Notes under the pieces: generated by a model
Told to the model about the DNA's origin: nothing
Databases searched by the model: none
Seen by the model: the letters and a program-made list of their open reading frames with translations, nothing else
In this document: one piece after another, positions 19,799 through 30,439 of the stretch
How the letters are laid out: each line of letters begins with the position of its first letter
Position numbering within the stretch: position 1 is the stretch's first letter
Made by a program: the position numbers and the translations under genes
Assembly (NCBI RefSeq): GCF_000315625.1
Contig: NW_005434572.1
Location: forward strand, 136,583 to 171,235
Direction of reading: 5' to 3'
From: Guillardia theta CCMP2712
Taxonomy: Eukaryota > Cryptophyceae > Pyrenomonadales > Geminigeraceae
DNA: 34,653 nucleotides

Positions 19799-20255
19799 AA
19801 TCTTCTCCTCAACTCAGGGCCATGTGCCCAGAAGCTCCAAGGATCGGCCAGCAAGCTTCAACCATGTTCGCTTCCTCCTTCGAGCCGCATAGGAGGAGCG
19901 AACGCTCCGTCGTAACCTCCCCCCTTGTCCGCCATTGCGTCGACCCACAACCCGTCAGAGCATGCCCACGCCCAACCACTACCCCCGCCCTCCACCACCC
20001 CACCCATTCTCGGACAACCACCCCTGGTAAGGGCACTTTGAAAAATCTTTCCACGAGGGGTGTGTATTTGTGCTGAAGGGGTAGGGTGGGGGTAGTCATA
20101 ATGCGATATAACGGTAATAACGGCTTTAATAACAACTGCCTGGAAAGTGTAACGGTGCAGGTGTTCTCGTTACAAATTGAGTAACGGTTCTTTTTTGGGA
20201 TGGTTTGTAGGGGGAGGAGGGCCAGGGAGGAGCGAAAGACACGCGGCACGCGCGC
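19799..20255. other. divergent promoter region
   Basis: This lies between the start of the minus-strand RS-like gene and the eIF3i start. It has no supported exon. It contains GGGGTAGGGTGGGGGTAG at 20078-20095, a G-rich form of the C-rich tracts elsewhere. Confidence 0.5.
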
Positions 20256-21794
20256 ATGCGGCCGATCCTGTTGAAGGGGCACAAGGGGCCGCTGACATGC
20301 GTGAAGTACAACAAGGATGGCGATCTCCTCTTCACCACATGCAGAAGAGGAGGCGTGAACCTGTGGTACAGTGACGATGGGGAGAGGATCGGCACGTACA
20401 ACAACCATAATGGTGCCGTCATGTACGTCGACGTCAACTGTGAGTACCTTCATACGGAGGGGGCGCTGCGTTCAGGGCGTGTGCAGCTGTAGTGTTGATA
20501 TGAGGGCATGTAGAAAGTTGCCCGAAGGGTGTGATCGTGTTGTGCCCATAATTGCATGCACAGTATATGGCTCATGTGCAGCTCAACAAAAATGTGACGT
20601 GGCAGGGCACGACATTGAAGCTGTTGTTGGTTGCAAAAGATGTTGACTCTAGCAGCAAACATATCTTTTGAATGACGGTGTTTTGCACATTTGTTTGATG
20701 CTGTGATTTTTATGGGCGCAAACGCATGACAAACGTGAAAGATGCAATTCCACAGAAAACCTTTTGTTTGTTGTAGTAGGAGAGGCGACGATCAGTTATT
20801 AGTATGTGACTTTCCATGTCAGTTGCTTGCACTCGTCTTGCCACAGCATCTATGGACGCCACAGCTCGTATCTGGGATGTAGAGACTGGCAAAGTCCTGC
20901 GCGAGTTCAAGACCCAAGCAGGAAACCGCTGCGCGAGCTTCGCAACGGGAGATAAGCGACTTGCAGTCCTCACTGACCCATGGGGCGATCAGCCGTGCTG
21001 CATTCAGATCTTTGACACGGAGAGCGGCGACAGCCCTGTGATGAGAATACCGATGGATGTTGGTGTCGCCAAGGCCACGAGGGCTCTGTGGGGCCCTCTC
21101 AACAAGAAGATTCTTGTCAGCAACGAAGCTGGTGGAATCCTTTCCTATGAGGCAGCGACCGGTGAATGCTTGATCGAGCGCTGCGACTTCGAGCAGGAGA
21201 TCCCAGACTTCACCTACTCTCAAGACATGATGACTTTCATTGTTGCCTCCAAGGATCATACTGCGATGGTGCGTTGAAGTGGACCTCTGAACCTGCCCTG
21301 ACGATGTTTGCTTCCAGTTGTACGATACAAACACGTTGGAGCCGATCAGGAAGTATGTCAGTGATAGGCCCATCAACAGTGCAGCCATCTCTCCCCTCAT
21401 GGACCATGTACAACCATCAAGCATGCAGTGGGTGTTTTTCCTGACGTATGGGTGCCAGGTTGTTATCGGTGGTGGTCAGGATGCTTCTGCGGTTACCACG
21501 ACAGCCGGACGCTCTGGAAGATTCCAGGTTCGACGTCAGCAGGGAACTCCGTGTTGTAACACTCTGATCGCAGGCGCTCTTCTACCACAAAATCTTTGAG
21601 AACGAGATCGGCAGCGTTCAGGGTCACTTCGGCCCCATCAACTCGCTGGCCTTCAACCCTGACGGCCGCAGGTGAGTCGTGCGAACTTCGTCGTTGATGT
21701 ATGCTGACGCTTGGTTCGCAGTTTCACGAGTGGAGGAGAGGACGGTTATGTTCGCGTTCACCACTTTGACCCGGAGTACTTCTCCCTTGAGTAG
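20256..21794 (+). CDS. eIF3i: eukaryotic translation initiation factor 3 subunit I (WD40)
   Basis: Exons 20256-20439, 20823-21268, 21318-21407, 21459-21527, 21574-21671 and 21722-21794 give 319 residues, matching the usual 325 or so. The protein is a seven-bladed WD40 propeller in the eIF3 complex that helps load the 40S ribosome in the cytosol. Matching landmarks are the start [114 protein letters not shown] and the C-terminal [19 protein letters not shown]. The first intron is 383 bases, the longest in the gene; the others are 46 to 51. No blade is missing. Confidence 0.96.
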
Positions 21795-22010
21795 AAGGCA
21801 AGGATTGTATAGCAAGGCAACCTATGAACGATCGAGCATTTCAACAGCAGATTATTTTTTGACATATGCTAAGATAAGAGTATGCATTTTGATTTCTTGT
21901 AGCGTTTGAGTGAAGGACGTGTAACCAAACTCACGAGTCGTGATAACGAGATTTCTCATCTGCCCATCCTCCCTCCACGTGTTCTTCTGTCCATGTCAGC
22001 TGAACATGTG

Positions 22011-23697
22011 CTAGGAAGACTGCTCGTCATCTTCAGTCTCACTCGAGCCCACGTCAATAATCAAGTCTCTCTCGCGCGGAACGTTGTAGCTCTTGGACGT
22101 CAGTCCCCTGCTTGCGGAGTTAGGACAAGGCGGAACAAACAGCAAGGTAAGAAGCAGGAAGTTGCAGAAAGGGCTGCAGAGACATCAAGGGCGCGTGAGA
22201 AGGAAAGGGATGGAGACGAGGGAGGAGGAGTTGAGGCAGAGCGAATCATGATCGACCGATCTTTGACGACTTTCTCCAGGTTGGACATGATTTCAGCCAT
22301 CTCGTCGTGGTACCTGACGGTTGTAAGGAAATGCCAGAGAGCAAGTGGCCATGACGCACCTGGGGCCGTCTCTGAATTCCAACCACTTCTGCATCCCATA
22401 GTCCTGGAACTCTTCGTAGACATGAATCTTGTGCTCGTCGCCTTCGATCAGATCCTGTCATGACGAGGCTATCAGTCTCTCTCGCCGGTAGCCCGCCTCT
22501 CCATCACCTCGATGTAGTATCTTGAATCCGCCAGATCCAAATCGTGCATCACCGTGTAGGCATCCTGCTCAAAGTCACACTGGAAACAAGGGAGGTGGAG
22601 AGATACGCAGATTTCATAGAAGGTCGCATTGAACTGCCTAAAAAATACTTGATAGTCAATGTCCCGGGGTTGCTGCCAAGCCTTTTCCTGCCAGCACCAG
22701 TGAATGCATTGTGAATGAAGTCTGTATCTCTACCAACACTGACAGCATCGTTTTCACCAACCATTCTTTGGTATAGATCTCTCGTTTGGCTTCATCAGAA
22801 TCCAGCTCGTCATCGTCCTGGATAAAAGCTTATCACAGGCATGCGGGAACAACTCCTGACTCACATCTGGCGATTCGTTTGGATCCTCAGTCAATGAGTT
22901 CAGAACGACTTCAAACTCATCGGCAAGAGTCTCATTCCTTGGGAGGTCCTGGAATCGTAGGATGTTCCCATCACGGTCGATGATTTTCTCGAACTTGTGC
23001 TTGTTGAGCCATTCTTGATATTCCGGTGTGTCTGGCTTTGGGGCAGGCGGCAGGTTCTGCAACAGTCTTCATTCACAGTAATCCCAAGACGACATTCATG
23101 TCACCTTGAGGTATTGCCGGATCTGTTGAGCGATCCTCCTGCATTCCTTGTATCGCTCCAGTGGATCCTCGGGGAAAGATCGTCTCTGGGGGATTTCTGG
23201 GTGATACATATGGCTCTGGGATGGCAAAAAATCAATCTCTGGCAGGGCAGGTTCACTCTTTGGTGCCCTACCACGTTCTCGTGCGGATAGAAATACTTAG
23301 CGTCCAGCTCTTGAAAGTATTTCTTGGCCCTCTCTCTGTCAAGCCTGTCCTCTTCCTCCTGCGTCAGCTCTGGGTCGAGTTCCTGCTTCTGTTCAAATCT
23401 CTGCTTTGAAGAAGCCGTGGATAGCCCGAACGTTGGAGGCGGTCTCGCTTCAAAATTAGCATCACTGCACGTTCGGTCGTCGTCGTAGCCGTCCATGACC
23501 TTCTCGAGGAACAGAGGAAGCTTCCCTCGCCTCATCCTCTTCAAGTCACTGAGAGCCTCAGCTATCAGCTGCGGGTCCTGCCCTCCTCGCAGGGACAAAC
23601 GGACTCTTCCATGCTCACTGGCGGCATTCGGATACATCAGACATACAAAGATGTATGTCGAGTAGAAGAGATGAGCTTGATTCGTTAAGGCTCCCAT
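22011..23697 (-). CDS. secreted or organelle-type protein, eight exons, unrecognised
   Basis: Exons 23697-23272, 23215-23105, 23056-22865, 22817-22758, 22633-22508, 22454-22360, 22313-22257 and 22107-22011 give 387 residues. The N-terminus AHLFYSTYIFVCLMYPNAAS is a likely signal peptide. The rest is hydrophilic and rich in Glu, Asp, Arg and Tyr, with DRERAKKYFQELDAKYFYP, ERYKECRRIAQQIRQYL, KFEKIIDRDGNILRFQDLP, a cysteine-containing patch FYEICVSLHLPCFQCDF and an acidic tail SSETEDDEQSS. No known domain was recognised. The seventh donor (GTCGAT) is weak. Reading through there gives a different tail ending at 22100. A role in the secretory pathway or a complex organelle is inferred from the leader only. 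Confidence 0.7.
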
Positions 23698-25499
23698 TCT
23701 TCTTTCATCGGAAATCAAAACCAAACTCGCATCTGGATCTGAACAAAATCATCAGAGGATCTCTAAGATTTTGAGAAACGAAAAATAAAATTGCATGTTA
23801 GAAGTTTTTCTAAAGGAAGCATCGCAGATTTCCAACCTTTTTCTACTTTCTCTTTTGATGATTCTCAGGCCCATCATTCTCCTTCGCACATGCTACTGTC
23901 CTCAGTATCTCCTTCCCTCCATGCTGCCTTTCCTCGCATTCTCAAAATATTGCATCCTAATCATTGCACATCATCTTGATCTGCATCATCTTCTCATCTA
24001 CATCCTCGAACTCATCCTGTCGTCTGTCATCTCCCCATCACCTCTGGCGACCATCCTCAACCCCATTGCTGCATGTTCCGCCCTCCCAGTCCCAGTACAA
24101 TGTTTTACTCAATTATCATGGTGGACCGCCGCTGGCTTGGACTCCGGGAGTGAGCCACCGTCCGACCCTACGGTACGGTCGCGCGTCACCACCACACGGT
24201 GGCACTCAGGGCGGCGTCACACGCGGCCCGGCCCGGTAGCCGCGCGGGCCGCGCCGGGCCGCGCCCCAGGGTTCGCGGCCGGCGTAGCCTCGGAGCGACC
24301 GTCGCCTAGCCTAGTAGGCCGGCCGGCCCGGGCGGGCGCCGCCGCGGTTCCGAGGGCCGACGCCGCACTGCACTGCGGCAGCCTGAGCCTGTGTTCCGTG
24401 GCAACTCGGCGCGGCCGGTTGAGAGTCTCCGAATTCGGCATAGCCTGTGTACGCTGGGTAGTATCGACCCCCGGGCCCCGCGGCCGAGTCAACTGGCGGT
24501 CCGAGCCGTGACTCGTGACCGTTGAACCGGCGAGGCCACGGTTTGACCGTCCGTGACTCACTGACAGCCGGGCCCCCGGGCCCGGACTCAAGTTGTTACC
24601 GTACCGTAGTACTTCCCCGCATTGAACTTAAGTTTCAACGAGTAAAACATCCAACTTCACGGCCTGAGTCATGAGAACGGGCTCGTACTGTCATTTTTAA
24701 CTTAACGGAAGTTTGATCGCCGGAGTCCCGACACCGCCGCCGCCGTAAACTGAACCGGATGATACCGCCTCAGTGGCAGTGACACTGCCAGGACTCCGGG
24801 TCATCACGCCGCCGGGTTTTATAGGCCCTCGGCCCGGTAAGCCTTCGGCACAGACTCCGGGAATCCGATCCGAGCGGCGGAAGGGCCCGGGCCCGGGCCG
24901 CGGGCCGCTCAGCTAAGTTGTTCGTCCGGGAGTCCCGAGTCCCCGGCACACGGCAAGAGTCGGTGGCAGCGAAGATTCTAATGGGTTGCTTTTTTCTGTC
25001 CTCCTGAAATTTTGTAGAGAATAGTGAGGCGGGCTTGTTCTGTTCTCCCCAGGGGAGTTCAAATATAAAATAGTTTTAAACCGTCTACGACTTCAAGTTG
25101 CTCGTACCATTTTATGACCACCTTCATAATATTGACTCCTCCCATCCTACAGAAGTTGTACCACAAGTTACTATATTATTATTTAAATTTGTATCTGGTT
25201 TTAGAATTTGCCACAGTATCGTACAGATTGGGTGAAATATGTAAGGTTTTAAAAAATTGTTTTAGCTGTCGAATCCCAGCATGGCGGGTAGCGGGCAGGC
25301 GGGCGGGAGCGCGAAGAGGAGGGAGAAGGGAGAGTGAGAGTGAGAGGATGAAGGGGAGAGGACAGATTTGAGAGACAGGAATCTTGTATCGTGTGCATCG
25401 AGGAGGAAGGAAGTAGAGGAAGCGAGCGATTGAGGGTCGGTGAGTGGTCCTCCACAAAAGTGAGCAATCTCGAGCCCGGGCCCCAGCTCGCTGGTTATC
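23698..25499. other. long intergenic region around a GC-rich island
   Basis: Positions 23790-24110 are pyrimidine-rich with no supported exon. The GC island follows, then AT-rich DNA at 25010-25265. The last part, 25290-25480, is purine-rich and leads to the MSP-Rab start. Confidence 0.5.
24120..24980. other. GC-rich island of unknown nature
   Basis: About 860 bases are strongly GC and CpG-rich (GGGCCCGGGCCC, GCCGGCCGGCCCGGGC) between AT-rich or pyrimidine-rich flanks. GACTCCGGG occurs three times (near 24143, 24794 and 24854), and near-inverse forms CGGAGTCCCG and GGGAGTCCCG occur near 24722 and 24929. No frame looks coding and no rRNA or tRNA is recognisable. A non-autonomous mobile element, old repeat or CpG-island promoter are all possible. 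Confidence 0.5.
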
Positions 25500-28247
25500 A
25501 TGCTGGTCGAACCTTTGCACCTCAATCTCGATCTAGTTGATCCATCTGTATCGAAACAATCGGTTATCAAGATCATCACCCTCGTGAATTCCGGAACTGC
25601 GAATGCGGCATTCAAGATTCGGACCACGGCCCGTGAGAGGTAGCTGCGGGCATGCGAGAAGTCTTTCGCTCCTTGTCTGCTGCTCTCCACATGTCCCCTT
25701 TTCATTGTCTTCATTCGATTGGACATCCATGACACCCGCTCCCTCGTTGTCTGCATGCTTGCGATCTCTAACTTCCGTCACTCGAACCTGAGCCTGGTTT
25801 CTTCCTCTGCAGGTACTCCACAACCCCCAACAGCGGACTGTTGGGGCCTGGTCAAGAATGCGATATCATTGTCACGATGCTCCCCCTCTCGCAGGAGCAG
25901 TACATTGATTTCTCTTCCACAATGTCGTGCACGGACAAGTTCTTGGTCAGAAGCTGCTTCACCGATGAGTCAGTCACGGAGGACAACGTACGAGGGGAGA
26001 CGGCGGCGTCATGGTGGAACTCTCGCCCCAAGTCAGAGCTCACAGATCAAGTCATCACATGCAGTTACATCAGACAAGCCACTCGGGTGGAAGTTGGGCA
26101 ATCCAAGTTGAGGTTCCAGAAGGAACGATCCCCACACAAGATGGTGGGGACGTCGCGAGTTCTTGCCGAGGAGGTTGGTCCGAGCACATGCCTCGCCCTA
26201 TTCCTCGCACGCTCATGTTTGATGTGACATGGGATGATGTAGATACTGGTGCTGCTCAACAACACAAGGCAAAGACAGGCTTTCAAGATCCGCACAACGG
26301 CACGTGACCGATATCGGTGAGAGTTGGTGTAACCTGTCTCAGCGCTTACAAGCTCACTCCAGCGTCGAGCCCTCATGCGGAATCGTTGAGAGCGGGCAAA
26401 AGTATTCAGTTCGCATCTCGATGGTTCAGGTTTGACCTGTTCGGGATAGTTGTGACTCGCTCGTGACTTTCACCATTTCAGCCACGTGGGGTCACCAGTG
26501 ACAAGTTCCAGGTGAAGAGGATTTGATCCTTGAAGGATCTGTTCTTGACAAGATTGCAGGTCCGATGTGTAGTAGCAGACGCAGACACAGATGAAACTCA
26601 GATCAAGAGGTGTGTTGCGTCTAGTTGCTCACCCTCGCGACCTCGCAGTCTTTTCAGTGGTTGACCGATGCTGTAGGAACGAATGGTGGGCGGAGCCGAC
26701 TATCAAGTCTAAGCTTTATGATACGACACTAGACAGGTAGCTAAGACCGTTGTCGGTCCCATTCTTCTCGTCTTGCGATGATCGGCACAGTTTGACATGT
26801 TTACAGCATTTACATCTCCGATGCCGACGAAGAGAATGTACTCATTTGTCGTTAGAAGATTCCGTCTTCATATTGACATGTACCTTACAGATATCAGACA
26901 AGAACCGAGGAAATGGCTATCTGGACTTGAAGAAGACTGAACCTGCTACGACTCTGGCCGTCTTGCCAACGGATTCGAGGTGAGCTTGTCCTGTCACTTC
27001 GATAGTTTCTGACGAGGTTCCAGCATCAACGCTGACGAGGGTTCATACGATGCCCTTCTGAAGGTAACTTGCTCGAATCTCTTGGATCACCTCTTGACGC
27101 TGTTTGCAGATTGTGCTTGTGGGCGACTCGGATGTGGGAAAGACAAGCTTGTGAGACATGGCTGCCTCGGTTTGCTCGATCACTGTGCCTGATGCTCGGA
27201 TTCAGGTTGACTCGATTCTCCGATGATAACTTTTCCAACTCCTTTATCTCGACCATCGGTGTGGACTTTCGTTGGAGGACTGTAAGGACGGCCTGACGTC
27301 GAGGTGCCCTGCGCTCATCTGGACCGGCAGATGTCAATAAAGGACAAGAACATCAAGTTGCAGATTTGGGATACAGCTGGCCAAGTGAGAGAATATCACT
27401 CTGACAAGTTTGTTTCCATACTCATGAGAGATTCCAGGAGAGATTCAGAACGATCACAAGTGCATACTACCGCGGGGCTGGTCAGTAACGTTGATCTCTA
27501 CTCTTTTTCTTCCACTGATGGACGCGCAGACGGGATTGTTGTCGTCTACGACATCACCAACAAGTGTGCTGCCGCCTTTGACAGGGTTGAAACTGACGCT
27601 CGTTGGCTAGGGAATCTTTCGATCACGTGGACATGTGGATGAAGGAGATCCACAAGTTCACAGACGATAACCACGTACCTTGACACCCCTTCTCCGCGTC
27701 CTACCTGACGTTTTCTCAGGTCCGGGTGCTCGTGGTTGGCAACAAGTGCGACATGGAAGAGAAGAGAGAAATCCCAACGTCTCTTGCTCGGGCAAGATGG
27801 GGAGGAGGAGAGGCTTCGCGGATGTGACAGGGGACACAGGAATATTGTAACCAACGAGGTATGAAGGTGGTCGAGACTTCTGCCAAGACTGCGACCCGGT
27901 TCGGGCAGCTGTTCCACTCTTGGAATGTCAGCGTGACATGTTTGTTGAAGAGTGAACACTGCTTTCATCGACATGGCGGAGGAAATTCTGGAAAATCGAC
28001 AGAAAGTGAGGAGAGGACGTGCATGACAAATCTCTAAACCTCCTCTGGCAGTTTGCCGAGAACAAGCCCAAGGAGCTGGACTACAGTGGGGAAACAAGGT
28101 TCTTCTGTCCTCCTCCCCCTCCCCCTTCCCCCCTTTCCACCTCCCCCTTCGATCTGCTCCTCCTCGATCTGCTCCTCGATCTGTTTTTCCTACCACCTTG
28201 CCCTTTTCGCTCTCCCTCGTGCTATTTTCAGTATTATCGGTGACTGA
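25500..28247 (+). CDS. fusion of two MSP (VAP-like) domains and a Rab GTPase
   Basis: About 21 exons (25500-25639, 25813-26173, 26243-26316, 26363-26429, 26482-26511, 26560-26609, 26677-26736, 26807-26837, 26891-26979, 27024-27063, 27110-27150, 27206-27281, 27331-27384, 27438-27480, 27530-27563, 27611-27674, 27720-27791, 27840-27898, 27951-28005, 28052-28098, 28232-28247) encode some 500 residues in one frame. MSP1 (1-120) has AAFKIRTTARERYSTTPNSG and TDKFLVRSCF. MSP2 (150-255) has AFKIRTTARDRYR, SGQKYSVRISM and SDKFQVRC. MSP domains usually bind FFAT motifs at ER contact sites. The Rab part starts at about 315: GDSDVGKTS, STIGVDF, WDTAGQERFRT, NKCD (426-429) and ETSAK (454-458), all needed for GTP binding. 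Catalytic Gln371 is present. One intron (27792-27839) is GC-AG. No C-terminal prenylation cysteine pair is seen; the last exon is uncertain. Confidence 0.88.
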
Positions 28248-28774
28248 GGTTACAGCTTGAATCAAGCGTCGCAGAGCTGTGAAGGAATCATGCAAAGTTG
28301 CTTTGCCTTCATCAAGTCAGTTTCCTTCACTTCTCTTCAATCCTTCCCTCTCCACGTCTTGTCGCCTCTCTTCTTCGCTTGGCTTCACCTTTCCCTATCC
28401 TCACTATCTCACGTCGTCCCTTCGCTTCTCTGCTCTCCTCCCTCCCCGCTCCTTATAACTCTATTTCTACTCCTTCCTCTCTATCTACTCCTTCCTTGAC
28501 CTTTACCTGTGCATCTCTCATGGATGGTTCTCCCAGGGGAAAGGCAGGTTTCGGTCACACAAGCTACGGCAAACAGATTTGAAAGAAAGAGGAGGGAGGA
28601 CTGAAGAGGAACTTGAAATTTTCTGAGCTAGAAAGAGAAGATCTTGCTTGTTATCTTTTCTTTCTCTCCATCATCCTCTTCACTTGCCAGTACACAACGA
28701 AGACTATCACTTGTGCTGCTTCCAACAGGTTGAGGCCATGAAGACTCTAGATGCAGAATCAGTCCAGCTAGGCA
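28248..28774. other. 3' region of the MSP-Rab gene
   Basis: Pyrimidine-rich DNA, 28330-28540. If the last Rab intron uses a later acceptor at 28255 or 28273, coding could continue to 28581 or 28609 through a further intron that ends near 28541. No other gene is seen. Confidence 0.4.
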
Positions 28775-30325
28775 CTAGCTGAGGCACAGCTGACCTTCCA
28801 GATGTCGACGTTGCCTCCTCTTACTTGGAGGAGGGAGGAGAGGAGAGGGCCTTGAGGGAGACTTGATACTTTGGAGAGGACCAGGGGATGCGTGCGAGCT
28901 GCTCGTAGTGTCACCTCCTCCCTCCCTTGTACCTTCCTCTCCTCCTGGCCAGGCCCATCCCCCTCCCCATCCCTTCTTGGTCCTTCTGCTTCCAGCATCC
29001 ACCTTCTCCTTCTCCTACTCCTACTCCTACTCCTCCCTCCTCCTCTCCCTCCCTTCTTAGTCCTCTTCCTCACTCCTCCTTCCATCTTAGTCCTCTCTGC
29101 ACTTCACTTCCCACCTGAGACAGGAAAGCTCTCCACAAGCTGCAGGAGGGGAAGGGAGGAGCCTGTGGTGGAAGTTGAGACGAAGGCTCATCTTCGCAGC
29201 AGCACCTTGATGGAGGAAGTCGAGGAGCCAGAGGAGAAGAGCTCTTCTTCCTTCGTCACTGACAGGGCAAGCGATGTCCTTCCTTTCCTCCTCATTGCTG
29301 AGCAGCCGCAGCGCCTGGAGGAATCTACTCCTTTGCCTGATAGTCCTCTGCTTCTGCAACGCGCGGATGTCTGGAGGAGGATGAGAAGGAGGTGGAGAGG
29401 AGGCAGCGAAGCAGGAAGAGGAGGAGAGGAAGCATGGAAGAGGGGGTAGGAGCAGGAGCAGGAGGCAGGGCACAACGGGAAGAGGAGGAGCAGAGAAGCA
29501 GAGGAGCAGAGGGGAGGGGGTTGAAGTGGAGGAGGGCAGGGGAGGACATTTTGGTACCTTGCTCTACGTTGGTCTGGACAGTATCGAGCATCTTCGCTTC
29601 ATGCCCCTCACCTGCTTCCTCCTGTCAATCTCAGCAGGAGGAGGGGAAAGGATACGAGACCCCAGGGAACAGAGAGGATGGCGAGCAAGAGTCGCTGCAC
29701 CTCCTCTCCCTCCCCCTGCCACTCCATCCTGTCGTTTAGCATGTCCTCCCCCAGCCAGACCGTCCATAGCACTGCACAAAGTTTCAGATACCTTCTCCAT
29801 CCTCCTCCTCGTCCGCCTTTTCCTAAGAACTCCCCCAACCTTTCCCTCCCTTCCATCCTCCTCCTCCTCCTCCTCCTCTCCCTCGTCCTCCTCCTCCTCC
29901 TCCTCCTTCTCTCCCTCCTCCTCCTCCTCTGCTTCCTTGGAGAGGGAAGGGACGGTAGCGGCCACTGTTCCACTCCTCGAGGTGTCTCCTGTTGTCTGCC
30001 AGGTGACGCGGGCGGACAATCTTGTGAGTGACGTGGGCGATGTTGGAGCTGGAGGCGAGCATGAGCGAGTGAGAGACGCGGAATGAGGGGAGGAGGAGAG
30101 GGCGTGAAAGGGAACATACGGTACAAGATTCGGTTTGAGTGCGATAGAGGATGGAGGCGACAAAAGAAACAAGACGAGAAGGGAGGAGAGGAGGGAGAGA
30201 GAGGAAGGAGAAGATCAGGAGGGAGAGGAAGAGAGGAGTGGAGTGGAAGGCAAGCAGGGGGCATCAGGAGAGGAGGGGAGTGAGCTGGAGGGGAAAGACC
30301 TCTCCTCTAGAATGATCTCCAGCAT
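28775..30325 (-). CDS. poorly resolved multi-exon gene, unrecognised
   Basis: Several minus-strand segments look coding and end at plausible splice sites, but I cannot join them all. A start ATG at 30325 opens MLEIILEE up to a donor at 30299; the phase then fits an exon from 30048 reading SNIAHVTHKIVRPRHLADN and HLEEWNSGRY. A later segment at about 29362-29211 reads KQRTIRQRSRFLQALRLLS and LLLWLLDFLHQ. A terminal exon ends KRRQRRHLEGQLCLS at 28775. Between 29960 and 29550 the DNA is GGA-repeat-rich and frames conflict. The plus strand of 29130-29370 is also open with an acidic, protein-like reading, so even the strand is not certain there. No domain was recognised. Confidence 0.3.
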
Positions 30326-30439
30326 GCTGCTCCTTCCTTCTGCAGACAGGTCGATCACCTCCCGCTTCTTGGTTTCCTCTGCGACTGAGTGAGCTGGGAT
30401 AGCGGGGAGCGGAGATACCCGAGGCGACGCTTCTCACGG

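Noticed and set aside
20440-20822. Possible extra exon in the long eIF3i intron
   Set aside because: The WD40 sequence is already continuous across the splice, and frames inside carry stops or no motif.
24217-24591. 124-codon open frame in the GC-rich island
   Set aside because: High GC lowers stop frequency on all frames. The Arg, Ala and Gly-rich translation has no motif.
27792-27839. Two micro-introns of about 20 and 16 bases in the Rab domain
   Set aside because: They are not needed. A single 48-base GC-AG intron gives the exact Rab spacing.
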